A DNA stretch of 64,000 bases from Vibrio cortegadensis (GTDB taxonomy: Bacteria > Pseudomonadota > Gammaproteobacteria > Enterobacterales > Vibrionaceae), in contig NZ_AP025472.1 of NCBI RefSeq assembly GCF_024347395.1, forward strand, positions 2,666,001-2,730,000. The letters are read 5' to 3'. This document shows positions 44,353 through 52,947 of this stretch, piece after piece. The translations under genes were made by a program, and so were the position numbers. The notes beneath the pieces are model-generated. The model searched no databases and was not told the DNA's origin. It worked only from the letters and a program-made list of their open reading frames with translations. The first letter of the stretch is position 1, and the number at the start of each line of letters is the position of its first letter.

Positions 44353-45642
44353 ATGAAATCGTGGAAATGTACTCTATTGAGTCTATTGGCAACTCTTAAT
44401 ATGGCACAAGCGAATGCTGCCCCTGTCGAGCTTGATAAAGTGGCGGTTATTGTCAATGAAAGTGTCGTATTGCAGAGCGATATTGATGCATCACTGAAGA
44501 CACTGCGTGCCAATGCGAAGAAAAACAACCAAACGTTACCAAGCGAAGCTGTATTACGTGAACAGGTTATTGAGAAACTCATTCTCGATACGATTCAAAC
44601 CCAAGAAGCCGATCGTATTGGGGTTCGTATTGATGATAACCGTCTGAACGAAGCGATTGCTGAAATTGCAAAAGAGAATAACCAAACCATTGAACAACTC
44701 AGCGCTTCTATTGCGGCTGAAGGGTTGAGCTACCCTGCGTTTCGCGAGCAAGTTCGTAAAGAAATCGCAGCCAGTGAAGCGCGTAATGCACTGGTTCGCC
44801 GCCGCATTAACATTCTTCCAGCGGAAGTGGATAACCTTGCGAATATCCTAGCTCAAGAAACGAATGCAACCGTACAATACAAAATTGGCCATATTCAGCT
44901 ACGATTTAATGACCAGCAAGAGAAGTCAGAGATCGAAGAACAAGCGAATCAACTTGCAGAAAAACTCGCGAATGGCGCAGATTTCAGCACAATGGCTTAC
45001 ACCTACTCTAAAGGCCCAAAAGCGCTACAAGGCGGTGATTGGGGTTGGATGCGTAAAGAAGAGATGCCAACGATCTTTGCCGATCAAATTAAACTGCAAA
45101 ATAAAGGCAGCATCATCGGTCCATTTAGAAGTGGTGTCGGCTTCCATATCCTAAAAATTGAAGACATTAAAGGGCTAGAGACTGTTGCCGTTACGGAAGT
45201 GAATGCTCGTCATATATTGATTAAGCCGACCTTAATCCTTAGCGATGAAGGTGTTAAGAAAGAGCTATTAAACATCACGCAACGTATCAATTCTGGAGAA
45301 GCTACATTTGCGGATCTTGCTCAACAATATAGCCAAGACCCTGGTTCTGCTGCTCAAAATGGTGAGCTGGGATACCAAACGCCAGATCTTTATGTTCCAG
45401 AATTCAAACATCAAATAGAAACATTGCCAGTCAACAAAATCAGCGAACCATTTAAAACGGTTCATGGATGGCATATTGTGGAAGTTCTTGATCGCAGAGA
45501 AGTAGACAAAACCGATTCAGCATTGAAAAACAAAGCATACCGCATCCTTTTCAATCGCAAATTTAACGAAGAAGCAGGGGCATGGATGCAAGAAATTCGT
45601 GCGAGTGCATTTGTTGAAATGGCTGAAGCTAAGGAGCAATAA
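44353..45642 (+). CDS. surA: periplasmic chaperone and peptidyl-prolyl isomerase SurA
   Basis: 429 residues. The signal peptide ends near AQANA. An N-terminal chaperone domain follows (VDKVAVIVNESVVLQSDI-like at ~25-45, through about 165). Two parvulin domains come next: P1 (VQYKIGHIQLRF to GVGFHILKIEDI) and P2 (VNARHILIKPTL to VHGWHIVEVLDRREVD). A short C-terminal helix closes the protein. It guides outer-membrane proteins, including LptD, to the Bam complex. Its stop overlaps the pdxA start by one base. Confidence 0.97.
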   Translation: MKSWKCTLLSLLATLNMAQANAAPVELDKVAVIVNESVVLQSDIDASLKTLRANAKKNNQTLPSEAVLREQVIEKLILDTIQTQEADRIGVRIDDNRLNEAIAEIAKENNQTIEQLSASIAAEGLSYPAFREQVRKEIAASEARNALVRRRINILPAEVDNLANILAQETNATVQYKIGHIQLRFNDQQEKSEIEEQANQLAEKLANGADFSTMAYTYSKGPKALQGGDWGWMRKEEMPTIFADQIKLQNKGSIIGPFRSGVGFHILKIEDIKGLETVAVTEVNARHILIKPTLILSDEGVKKELLNITQRINSGEATFADLAQQYSQDPGSAAQNGELGYQTPDLYVPEFKHQIETLPVNKISEPFKTVHGWHIVEVLDRREVDKTDSALKNKAYRILFNRKFNEEAGAWMQEIRASAFVEMAEAKEQ

Positions 45643-46634
45643 TGGCAATTACTCGACGCATAGTCGTAACCGCTGGTGAACCAGCAGGTATAGGACCAGA
45701 TCTCGTACTTGCATTGTCACGAGAATCTTGGACTCATCAAATTGTCGTATGTGCTGATAAAAACTTATTAAATCAAAGAGCTCGTGAGCTAAATATTGAT
45801 GTTGAACTCATCGATTATGACTCAACGTTAGCCGCTCAGCCACAAAAAGCAGGCTCTTTGATTGTTGATCATCTACCCTTGGCGGCACCTGTCGTCGCCG
45901 GAGCTTTAGATGAAGCGAATGGACATTACGTATTAAATACATTAGAAAGAGCCGCGACAGGCTGTATGAATGATGAATTTGATGCTATTGTCACCGGCCC
46001 TGTTCACAAGGGAGTAATTAACCGAGCTGGCGTTGCTTTTAGCGGCCATACTGAGTTTTTTGCTGAAAAGTCCAATACACCACTAGTAGTGATGATGTTG
46101 GCAACCGAAGGGTTACGAGTTGCTCTGGTTACAACTCATATCCCACTCGCTTACGTCTCGAAAGCGGTCACGGAAGAACGTCTTGAGAAAATCATCAAGA
46201 TTTTGCATCAAGATTTAGTCGAGAAGTTTGCTATAGAGAACCCATCAATCTACGTCTGTGGCTTAAACCCGCATGCAGGAGAAGATGGCTGTTTAGGACG
46301 TGAAGAGATCGAAACGATCACTCCAACGCTAGATAAAATTCGACAACAAGATGGTATAAATTTGATTGGTCCATTGCCAGCAGACACCATCTTTAATGAC
46401 AAGTATTTGCAAGATGCAGATGCTGTTTTAGGAATGTATCACGATCAAGTACTGCCTGTATTGAAATACAAAGGCTTTGGTCGCTCAGTAAACATTACTC
46501 TTGGACTGCCTTTTATCAGAACATCGGTAGACCACGGTACTGCTTTAGATTTGGCTGGGACAGGCCAAGCGGATACAGGGAGCTTTAGAACAGCGCTCAC
46601 GCACGCGATTGAATTAGTAGAGAATAAACAATGA
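45642..46634 (+). CDS. pdxA: 4-hydroxythreonine-4-phosphate dehydrogenase
   Basis: 330 residues. It oxidises 4-phosphohydroxy-L-threonine in the DXP-dependent pyridoxal phosphate pathway. TAGEPAGIGPDLVLAL at the N-terminus is diagnostic, as are the metal-binding histidines in FSGHTEFFAE, THIPLAYVSKAVT and GMYHDQVLPVLKYKGFG. It begins where surA ends and overlaps the rsmA start (ATGA), so the genes are coupled. Confidence 0.97.
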   Translation: MAITRRIVVTAGEPAGIGPDLVLALSRESWTHQIVVCADKNLLNQRARELNIDVELIDYDSTLAAQPQKAGSLIVDHLPLAAPVVAGALDEANGHYVLNTLERAATGCMNDEFDAIVTGPVHKGVINRAGVAFSGHTEFFAEKSNTPLVVMMLATEGLRVALVTTHIPLAYVSKAVTEERLEKIIKILHQDLVEKFAIENPSIYVCGLNPHAGEDGCLGREEIETITPTLDKIRQQDGINLIGPLPADTIFNDKYLQDADAVLGMYHDQVLPVLKYKGFGRSVNITLGLPFIRTSVDHGTALDLAGTGQADTGSFRTALTHAIELVENKQ

Positions 46635-47446
46635 GAAATGATGTCCACTTAGGACACAAAGCGCGTAAACGTTTTGGTCAAAACTTCCTTCATGATCCTT
46701 ATATCATTGACGGTATCGTATCAGCTATCAACCCACTTCCAGGTCAAAACCTAGTGGAAATTGGTCCTGGACTTGGTGCCATCACTGAGCCTGTTGGTCG
46801 TGAAGTTGATAAATTTACAGTTATCGAGCTTGACCGAGACCTCGCAGAACGCCTTCGCAACCACCCTGAATTGGCAGATAAACTGACCATTCATGAAGGT
46901 GATGCTATGCGTTTCGATTTTGAACAGTTAGTGAAACCAAATAACAAACTGCGTATTTTTGGTAACTTGCCATACAACATTTCAACGCCTCTAATGTTCC
47001 ATCTCTTTGAGTTTCATAAAGATATTCAAGATATGCACTTCATGCTACAAAAAGAAGTGGTGAACCGTTTAGCGGCAGGCCCTGGCAGTAAAGCTTATGG
47101 TCGTTTAACCGTAATGGCACAATACTTTTGTAAAGTGGTTCCGGTTCTGGAAGTGCCGCCAACGGCATTCATCCCACCACCAAAAGTGGATTCAGCTGTC
47201 GTGCGCTTAATGCCATACGAAGTGTTACCTTACCCTGCGAAGAACCTAAAATGGTTAGATCGCGTATGTCGCGAAGGTTTCAACCAGCGTCGTAAAACGG
47301 TTCGTAATTGCTACAAAACACTTCTTAGTACAGAAATTTTGGAAGAGTTGGGCGTTAACCCTAGCATGCGTCCAGAGAATTTAACGCTAAAACAGTTTGT
47401 TGATATGGCAAACTGGCTTGAAGATAATCACGCCGTTTCAAATTAA
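46631..47446 (+). CDS. rsmA: 16S rRNA (adenine1518/1519-N6)-dimethyltransferase
   Basis: 271 residues. It dimethylates A1518 and A1519 of 16S rRNA late in 30S maturation (KsgA). The N-terminal KARKRFGQNFLHD is universal; the SAM-binding loop is VEIGPGLGAITEP, and motif IV NLPYNIST marks the catalytic Asn-Leu-Pro-Tyr. The C-terminal QRRKTVRN is typical. It overlaps pdxA by four bases and is followed by a terminator before apaG. Confidence 0.98.
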   Translation: MRNDVHLGHKARKRFGQNFLHDPYIIDGIVSAINPLPGQNLVEIGPGLGAITEPVGREVDKFTVIELDRDLAERLRNHPELADKLTIHEGDAMRFDFEQLVKPNNKLRIFGNLPYNISTPLMFHLFEFHKDIQDMHFMLQKEVVNRLAAGPGSKAYGRLTVMAQYFCKVVPVLEVPPTAFIPPPKVDSAVVRLMPYEVLPYPAKNLKWLDRVCREGFNQRRKTVRNCYKTLLSTEILEELGVNPSMRPENLTLKQFVDMANWLEDNHAVSN

Positions 47447-47449
47447 AAT

Positions 47450-47482
47450 AAAGGGTTCTAAATTAGATTTAGAACCCTTTTT
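47450..47482 (+). terminator. terminator-like hairpin after rsmA
   Basis: AAAGGGTTCTAAAT and ATTTAGAACCCTTT form a long perfect stem around a 3-nt loop, followed by T residues. It would end or attenuate the lptD-rsmA transcript before apaGH. Confidence 0.8.
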
Positions 47483-47517
47483 CTATCGGCTAGCAATCCC
47501 CTTTATAGGAGAATGAC

Positions 47518-47898
47518 ATGGACGTATCCATCCCTTGTATAAAGTGCCAAGTTCAAACCAGATACATTGAAGAGCAATCTCAGCCAGAACAGAAACGCTA
47601 CGTATTTGCTTATTTAATGACTATCCGAAACCTCAGCACTCAAACAGTTCAACTTATTAGCCGTCAGTGGCTGATCACCGATGCCAATGGAAAGCAGCTT
47701 GTGATTGAAGGGGATGGTGTGGTTGGCCAACAACCATTTATTGATGCAAACGACGAGTATAGCTATAGCAGCGGAACGGCAATTGAAACCCCTGTTGGAG
47801 TCATGCAAGGAAAATACATCATGCGTGATGAGCACGGGCAAGAGTTTGCTGCTGAAATTGATCCATTCCGCTTAGCGATTCCCAACATCCTAAATTAA
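47518..47898 (+). CDS. apaG: ApaG (DUF525) protein
   Basis: 126 residues, one Fn3-like ApaG domain. Conserved segments are RYVFAYLMTIRNLSTQTVQLISRQWLITDANGK, VEGDGVVGQQP, YSYSSGTAIETPVGVMQGKY. GGAGAATGAC precedes the ATG. The biochemical role is uncertain; linkage to apaH and rsmA is conserved in gammaproteobacteria. It is separated from apaH by 20 nt. Confidence 0.96.
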   Translation: MDVSIPCIKCQVQTRYIEEQSQPEQKRYVFAYLMTIRNLSTQTVQLISRQWLITDANGKQLVIEGDGVVGQQPFIDANDEYSYSSGTAIETPVGVMQGKYIMRDEHGQEFAAEIDPFRLAIPNILN

Positions 47899-47918
47899 CG
47901 CCAGATAGAGAGCCATTT

Positions 47919-48722
47919 ATGTCCACATATGTCGTTGGAGATATACAGGGTTGCTACGATGAATTACGTCAGCTTTTAGATACGGTCTCTTTTGACACGA
48001 ATCAAGATACGCTTTGGCTTGCGGGTGACCTTGTGGCTCGTGGTCCAAAATCACTTGAAACATTGCGATTCGTAAAATCACTAGGTAGCGCAGCCAAAGT
48101 GGTGCTTGGTAATCATGATCTCCACCTTCTCGCAATCTCAATTGGTATACATCCGATCAAGGAAAAAGATAGAACAGCCGATATTTTTGATGCCCCTGAT
48201 AAAGATGAGCTCTTCCATTGGCTACGTAAACAGCCTCTTTTAGCTGAACATGATGAATTTGTTATGTGCCATGCTGGCGTCTCACCACAATGGAATTTGG
48301 AACAGGCAAGAGCAGCAGCCAAAGAGATTGAAGAGGTATTGTCTAGTGCCCAGTGGCGTTGGTTACTCACGAATATGTACGATAACAAACCCGATTTGTG
48401 GGATGACAACCTGGCAGGAATAGAGCGTTACCGTTACATTATTAACGCTTATACCAGAATGCGTTTCTGCTTTAATGACATGCGTTTAGATATGGAGTGT
48501 AAACTCCCCCCTAATGAACTCAATGACGACAAGCTTATGCCTTGGTTCAAACTTCCACAACGAGTCGCCTTTGAAAAGCCTATTCTGTTTGGTCACTGGG
48601 CTGCACTTGAGGGATACTCTGGGGAGGATGTCATCGGGTTAGATACAGGCTGTGTTTGGGGTGGTCACTTAACTATGATCAGATGGGAAGATAAACAATT
48701 TTTTACTCAGCCAGCACTATAA
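47919..48722 (+). CDS. apaH: diadenosine tetraphosphatase (symmetrical)
   Basis: 267 residues of the calcineurin-like phosphoesterase family. It hydrolyses Ap4A to two ADP and, in E. coli, removes Np4 caps from RNA. Metal-binding motifs are GDIQGCYDEL at the N-terminus, LAGDLVARGPKSLETL, LGNHDLHLLA, MCHAGVSPQW and FGHWAALEG. It follows apaG closely and ends convergent with folA. Confidence 0.97.
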   Translation: MSTYVVGDIQGCYDELRQLLDTVSFDTNQDTLWLAGDLVARGPKSLETLRFVKSLGSAAKVVLGNHDLHLLAISIGIHPIKEKDRTADIFDAPDKDELFHWLRKQPLLAEHDEFVMCHAGVSPQWNLEQARAAAKEIEEVLSSAQWRWLLTNMYDNKPDLWDDNLAGIERYRYIINAYTRMRFCFNDMRLDMECKLPPNELNDDKLMPWFKLPQRVAFEKPILFGHWAALEGYSGEDVIGLDTGCVWGGHLTMIRWEDKQFFTQPAL

Positions 48723-48758
48723 CTTCGCCGTGAATATAGCGTCCTAAAGATGATAATG

Positions 48759-48782
48759 ATGCCCTGTAGACTCACAGGGCAT
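48759..48782. terminator. hairpin between convergent apaH and folA
   Basis: ATGCCCTGT and ACAGGGCAT pair perfectly over 9 bp with a 6-nt loop. The A run on the right (ATAAAAAG) becomes T residues only before the stem on the reverse strand, so its efficiency is unclear. Confidence 0.5.
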
Positions 48783-48791
48783 AAAAAGCGA

Positions 48792-49277
48792 TTAACCACG
48801 CTCTAGCGTAACAAATCTCATGTCATAAGCATTTTTATCGTCAGCTGCATAGCTTTCTGAGTATGACTCAATCCAACCCCGTCCCCATTCAGGAAATTGA
48901 GTATCACCACCTTCAATATCGGTATCGATAAATGTTAGATATAATTTATCTGCCTGATTGAGGTAAGTTTCATAGATGGAGCCACCACCAATAACCATTA
49001 GCTCTGCACAATCACCGGCCGCTTCTTTCGCCGCTTCCATAGATGTCACGGTCACAACACCATCAATCTTTAAGTCAGGATCTCGGCTGATCACAATATT
49101 TTTACGGCCTGGCAAAGGGCGACCAATAGAATCATAGGTTTTTCGCCCCATCACAATAGGCTTACCTAAAGTACTGCGTTTGAACCAAGCAAAATCAGCA
49201 GGCAAGTGCCATGGCATCTGATTATCTTTTCCAATAACACGTTCATTAGCCATAGCGGCAATCATACTGATGATCAT
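48792..49277 (-). CDS. folA: dihydrofolate reductase
   Basis: About 161 residues. It reduces dihydrofolate with NADPH and is the trimethoprim target. IISMIAAMANERVIGKDNQMPWHLPADFAWFKRST contains the substrate pocket, with Asp in PADFAWFK. NADPH-binding elements are GRKTYDSIGRPLPGRKNIVISRD and VIGGGSIYETYL. An ATG three bases upstream (49280) is possible; TAGGAT is better spaced for 49277. This is the chromosomal type, and no resistance substitution can be judged. Confidence 0.97.
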   Translation of the reverse strand: MIISMIAAMANERVIGKDNQMPWHLPADFAWFKRSTLGKPIVMGRKTYDSIGRPLPGRKNIVISRDPDLKIDGVVTVTSMEAAKEAAGDCAELMVIGGGSIYETYLNQADKLYLTFIDTDIEGGDTQFPEWGRGWIESYSESYAADDKNAYDMRFVTLERG

Positions 49278-49315
49278 CATAATCCTATTTTAGTGAGTTC
49301 ATGGTTAGCGATAGG

Positions 49316-49795
49316 CTACACAATGGGTCTGCGACGATAGAATAGCAACCCTGGTACCGCTAATCCAATCGCAAGACCTGCGATAATGAACATCGCCTTC
49401 AAAAAGTTTTCCATTAAAGTGGCGACGAGTTCTGGGGTGTACCCCATATGATTAATTTCAACCATAGCAATCATCGCTTTAAATGCGAAGACTCCTGGAA
49501 CCATAGGAATCAAAGCCGCAACGGTAAACACCTTAGGATGAGCTAAAAATTTGTGCGACCAATGGACACCTACCATGCCGACAATGGTGGCTGCGAAAAA
49601 GGTGGCCCACTCAATAGGAATACCGAACTGCATCATTAAATAGCGACTTCCGTGACCAATAGAGCCACCAAGCGCACAGTAAATTAATGCTTTCTGCGGC
49701 ACATTAAACACCAGTGCAAAGCCAACGGCAGGAATAGCGGCAAAAAACATATCGTTCAGCAGTCCGAGAAGTAAATCCATCAATTGATAATCCAT
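49316..49795 (-). CDS. yjjB: threonine/serine exporter family, small subunit (YjjB-like)
   Basis: 159 residues starting MDYQLMDLLLGLLND, whose A overlaps the TAA of the upstream gene (TAATG); an in-frame upstream ATG inside that gene is less likely. Four or five hydrophobic helices fill the protein, with the family segments GGSIGHGSRYLMMQFG and PMVPGVFAFKAM. It pairs with YjjP to form a split ThrE-type exporter. In E. coli YjjPB has been linked to succinate export, so the substrate here is open. Confidence 0.88.
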   Translation of the reverse strand: MDYQLMDLLLGLLNDMFFAAIPAVGFALVFNVPQKALIYCALGGSIGHGSRYLMMQFGIPIEWATFFAATIVGMVGVHWSHKFLAHPKVFTVAALIPMVPGVFAFKAMIAMVEINHMGYTPELVATLMENFLKAMFIIAGLAIGLAVPGLLFYRRRPIV

Positions 49796-50562
49796 TATCC
49801 AACCCACCCCCATACTCCGGTTAAACTCATTGCTGCAACAATGCCTAAACTTGTGGCTAAGGTTAATAAGCTCGCCATAACAAATCGTGCAATGCCCATA
49901 TTAATATGCCCTTTAAGCATATCGGCAACGGCATTAATCAGCGGAAAACCGGGAACAAGCATTAATACAGAAGAAGCCATGACAATCTCAGGCAAATTAC
50001 CAATGTTATACAACACCGCTTGGGCTGAAATAGCACTGGTCACAAAAGCCGTCGCGGCAAAGTTCATTAGAGGGTTAAAGTGTCGATGCCCGATCTCTTG
50101 ACGAACAATCATTCCAGAGGAAGAAGCAAGAAATGTCATCGCAAAAACAGACCAGTCACCACCGGCCAAATGACTAAATGAAGCGCAAGATAAACCAATC
50201 ATGAATACGACAAGCCAGCGGTTATAACGCTCGGGACTTATCTCATTTAGTTTTTGCTGAGCAAGGGAGTAATCTACAATGCCTTTTTCAAGCATAATGC
50301 AGATCCTTTGGATCTGAGTGACCGCTCGCATGTTGATCCCACGATCAGGACAACTTCGGGTTGTTGTGATGCAGTGATCATCCATCATAGTTGTTACCAC
50401 AAGTGAGTTAGCGGAAAGCGCGACTTCCACTTCATCCATTCCACTTGCGAGTCCAATTCGACGCATAATGTCACCAACTAATGCGCTTTCAGCTCCGTGA
50501 GCCAACAACATTTGCCCTGCTTGAGCAATCAATCGCGACGTTGCTCTCTGTTTTGATGCCAT
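49795..50562 (-). CDS. yjjP: threonine/serine exporter family, large subunit (YjjP-like)
   Basis: About 255 residues from MASKQRATSRL; GGAAGGA lies 5 nt upstream, better than the ATG at 50574. The N-terminal cytosolic domain carries AQAGQMLLAHGAESALVGDIMRRIG and STTRSCPDRG-like residues (TTTRSCPDRGINM), typical of DUF1212. Five hydrophobic helices follow. The stop overlaps the yjjB start, so the halves are coupled. It probably exports small amino acids or organic acids. Confidence 0.88.
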   Translation of the reverse strand: MASKQRATSRLIAQAGQMLLAHGAESALVGDIMRRIGLASGMDEVEVALSANSLVVTTMMDDHCITTTRSCPDRGINMRAVTQIQRICIMLEKGIVDYSLAQQKLNEISPERYNRWLVVFMIGLSCASFSHLAGGDWSVFAMTFLASSSGMIVRQEIGHRHFNPLMNFAATAFVTSAISAQAVLYNIGNLPEIVMASSVLMLVPGFPLINAVADMLKGHINMGIARFVMASLLTLATSLGIVAAMSLTGVWGWVG

Positions 50563-50642
50563 GAATCCTTCCATTTGGCCAATTATTCAATAAGAGCAGT
50601 AGTCTGCATGAAAAATAGCTTACGGGATATGATATAGATACA

Positions 50643-50671
50643 AAAAAACCGCAATTCACATTGCGGTTTTA
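50643..50671 (-). terminator. cgtA terminator
   Basis: AAAACCGCAA and TTGCGGTTTT pair on both strands with a 6-nt loop. The reverse strand continues with TTTTTGTATC, 17 nt past the cgtA stop. Confidence 0.85.
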
Positions 50672-50686
50672 GTCAACTAGCTGAAG

Positions 50687-51859
50687 TTAGTCACGAACGT
50701 AGACAACATGGCCGTCATCTTCTTCGTCATCCCAATCTTCATCATCCCAGTCATCTTCCGTTACGACGTCTTTACCGCTCATCGCATCTTTATGGTAATC
50801 ATCCCACATGAAGTCAACTTTTTCGTCTTCACTTAGCACTAATGCTTCTTTAGGTAGATTTTCCATGAAGGTAGACAACTTGAAGCACAACTCTTTAGTG
50901 CCTTGCTTGTTTACTGCTGAAATCTTGAAGTACTCATCTTCCCAACCAAGAGCATCAAGAACACTTTGAATGATCTTGTCAGCTTCTTCTTCAGGCATTA
51001 AGTCAACTTTGTTGAACACTAACCAGCGAGGTTTTTCTGCCACTTTTTCACTGTATTGCTCTAACTCATCAATGATCGTCAGTGCATTCTGAATAGGATC
51101 TGATTGATCAATTGGCATGATGTCGATCATGTGCAGAAGAACGCGGCAACGTTCAAGGTGCTTCAAGAAACGAATACCCAAACCGGCACCGTCAGCAGCG
51201 CCTTCAATTAGACCCGGGATATCGGCAACAACAAAGCTACGCTCAGGAACGACACTCACCACACCCAAGCTTGGAATTAACGTAGTAAATGGGTAATCGG
51301 CAACTTTTGGTTTCGCTGCTGATACAGAACGAATAAAGGTTGATTTACCTGCGTTAGGCAAACCTAGCATACCAACATCAGCCAGTAGCAATAGCTCTAA
51401 CCGCAGTTCGCGAACTTCACCTTTAGTACCTAAAGTCTTCTGACGAGGAGCTCGGTTCACTGACGACTTAAAGCGAGTGTTACCTAAGCCGTGCCAGCCG
51501 CCTTTAGCAACCATGATTTTTTTGCCGTGTTCAGCAACTTCACCCACCACTTCATTGGTGTGGATATCAACAGCACGAGTACCAACAGGTACGCGTAATA
51601 CTTTGTCTTTACCACGCTTACCAGTACAGTTACCGCCGCTACCATTAGTGCCACGCTCAGCCTTATGGAAACGTTCGAAACGGTAGTCAACAAGAGTATT
51701 TAGGTTCTCGTCAGCTTGGATATAAACATCGCCGCCATCACCGCCATCGCCGCCATCAGGGCCGCCTTTAGCAACAAATTTTTCACGCCAAAAACTAACA
51801 ACGCCGCTACCGCCGTCGCCCGCTTCTACTTTTACTGTCGATTCATCAACAAATTTCAT
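50687..51859 (-). CDS. cgtA: Obg-family GTPase CgtA
   Basis: 390 residues. The glycine-rich Obg domain (residues 1-158, GGDGGDGGDVYIQADENLNTL) is followed by the G domain with G1 GLPNAGKSTFI, G3 DIPGLIEGA, G4 NKVD (VFNKVDLMP) and G5 SAVN. A strongly acidic C-terminal tail (EDDWDDEDWDDEEDDG) is common in vibrio CgtA. It is a late 50S assembly and stress-response GTPase. It lies downstream of rplU-rpmA in the same orientation, but a terminator separates them. Confidence 0.97.
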   Translation of the reverse strand: MKFVDESTVKVEAGDGGSGVVSFWREKFVAKGGPDGGDGGDGGDVYIQADENLNTLVDYRFERFHKAERGTNGSGGNCTGKRGKDKVLRVPVGTRAVDIHTNEVVGEVAEHGKKIMVAKGGWHGLGNTRFKSSVNRAPRQKTLGTKGEVRELRLELLLLADVGMLGLPNAGKSTFIRSVSAAKPKVADYPFTTLIPSLGVVSVVPERSFVVADIPGLIEGAADGAGLGIRFLKHLERCRVLLHMIDIMPIDQSDPIQNALTIIDELEQYSEKVAEKPRWLVFNKVDLMPEEEADKIIQSVLDALGWEDEYFKISAVNKQGTKELCFKLSTFMENLPKEALVLSEDEKVDFMWDDYHKDAMSGKDVVTEDDWDDEDWDDEEDDGHVVYVRD

Positions 51860-52040
51860 CTTTTACTCCGCATTTTGTGCGTTGCAATATCACCCAACTA
51901 AGCATGATATAAATTCTAGCAGATCCGAGAATCAATAGATCGATCACCTCAAAACTATTGTTCACCTGCGAAAGGAACAAAAAGGAAGATAAGCTCATTA
52001 TTATGAACAGTGATCTTACTTTTTGTTCTCTCTATAAATA

Positions 52041-52068
52041 AAAAACCCCGCCTAAAGGCAGGGCTTTT
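52041..52068 (-). terminator. rplU-rpmA terminator
   Basis: On the reverse strand GCCCTGCC-TTTA-GGCGGGGT pairs (one G-U) and is followed by TTTTTATTT, about 22 nt after the rpmA stop. Confidence 0.85.
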
Positions 52069-52090
52069 GAATTCAGCTTGAAACTAAGAA

Positions 52091-52348
52091 TTACTCAGAA
52101 TCGATGCTTACGAATTTACGGTTTTTAGGACCTTTAACTTCAAATTTCACTTTACCTTCAGTAAGAGCGAAAAGAGTATGGTCTTTACCGATGCCAACGT
52201 TTGTGCCAGCGTGGAACTTAGTACCACGTTGACGAACGATGATGTTACCTGCAAGAACAGATTCACCACCAAAACGCTTAACACCAAGACGTTTGCTTTC
52301 TGAATCGCGGCCGTTATTAGTAGAACCGCCAGCTTTTTTGTGTGCCAT
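52091..52348 (-). CDS. rpmA: 50S ribosomal protein L27
   Basis: 85 residues, basic. It begins MAHKKAGGSTNNGRDSESKRLGVKRFGGE, the universal L27 start, whose N-terminal tail reaches the peptidyl-transferase centre. There is no Firmicute-type cleavable N-terminal extension. It follows rplU by 19 nt in a two-gene operon. Confidence 0.98.
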   Translation of the reverse strand: MAHKKAGGSTNNGRDSESKRLGVKRFGGESVLAGNIIVRQRGTKFHAGTNVGIGKDHTLFALTEGKVKFEVKGPKNRKFVSIDSE

Positions 52349-52367
52349 TGTAGAACTCTCCTAATAC

Positions 52368-52679
52368 TTAAGCGTTGATGCCAGTGATTTTCACTTCAGT
52401 GAACCACTGACGGTGGCCTTGCTGCTTACGAGAGTGCTTACGACGACGGAACTTAACGATTTTAACTTTATCGCCACGACCGTGTTGTACTACTTCAGCA
52501 GTAATTTTACCGCCCTCTACTAGAGGTGCGCCAACTGAGATTTCTTCACCGTTTGCAATTAGTAGAACTTTATCAAATTCAACTGTTGCGCCAGTTTCAA
52601 CGTCTAATTTCTCTAAACGAAGGGTTTGACCTTCGCTTACTCGGTGTTGTTTACCACCAGATTGGAAAACAGCGTACAT
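52368..52679 (-). CDS. rplU: 50S ribosomal protein L21
   Basis: 103 residues. It begins MYAVFQSGGKQHRVSEGQTLRLEKL, and ends with KFRRRKHSRKQQGHRQWFTEVKITGI, the L21 signature. It binds 23S rRNA together with L20. It is first in the rplU-rpmA operon, divergent from ispB. A structured leader precedes it (separate entry). Confidence 0.98.
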   Translation of the reverse strand: MYAVFQSGGKQHRVSEGQTLRLEKLDVETGATVEFDKVLLIANGEEISVGAPLVEGGKITAEVVQHGRGDKVKIVKFRRRKHSRKQQGHRQWFTEVKITGINA

Positions 52680-52697
52680 ATTTTACTCCGCTTTTTC

Positions 52698-52738
52698 CGC
52701 ACAGCCTATGGTTGTTATTTGAACAACTCGGGTGTGCG
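52698..52738 (-). promoter_or_regulatory. structured rplU leader (candidate ribosomal-protein leader)
   Basis: On the reverse strand CGCACA (52738-52733) pairs with TGTGCG (52703-52698). Inside, GTTGTT (52727-52722) pairs with AACAAC (52716-52711) over a 5-nt loop, leaving an internal asymmetric bulge. The structure ends 18 nt before the rplU ATG, ahead of the GGAG ribosome-binding site. Such leaders often allow autogenous control by the encoded ribosomal protein. Confidence 0.5.
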
Positions 52739-52947
52739 CTAAACTAATCAATAGGGCGCAGATTCTACGTGAACCATACGTCTATGACAAGCCATATTTT
52801 AAAATAATTGGCGAAAAGCTAATCGCCAAAGAAAAGTGCGGCAATCATGCCCTTTAGTGATGTATTAATCAACGTTTTTTAGTGTACTATTCGTAAATTA
52901 AATAGAACAAATAAACCTTACAGGGTCTAACCTCAGCCGGGTATATA

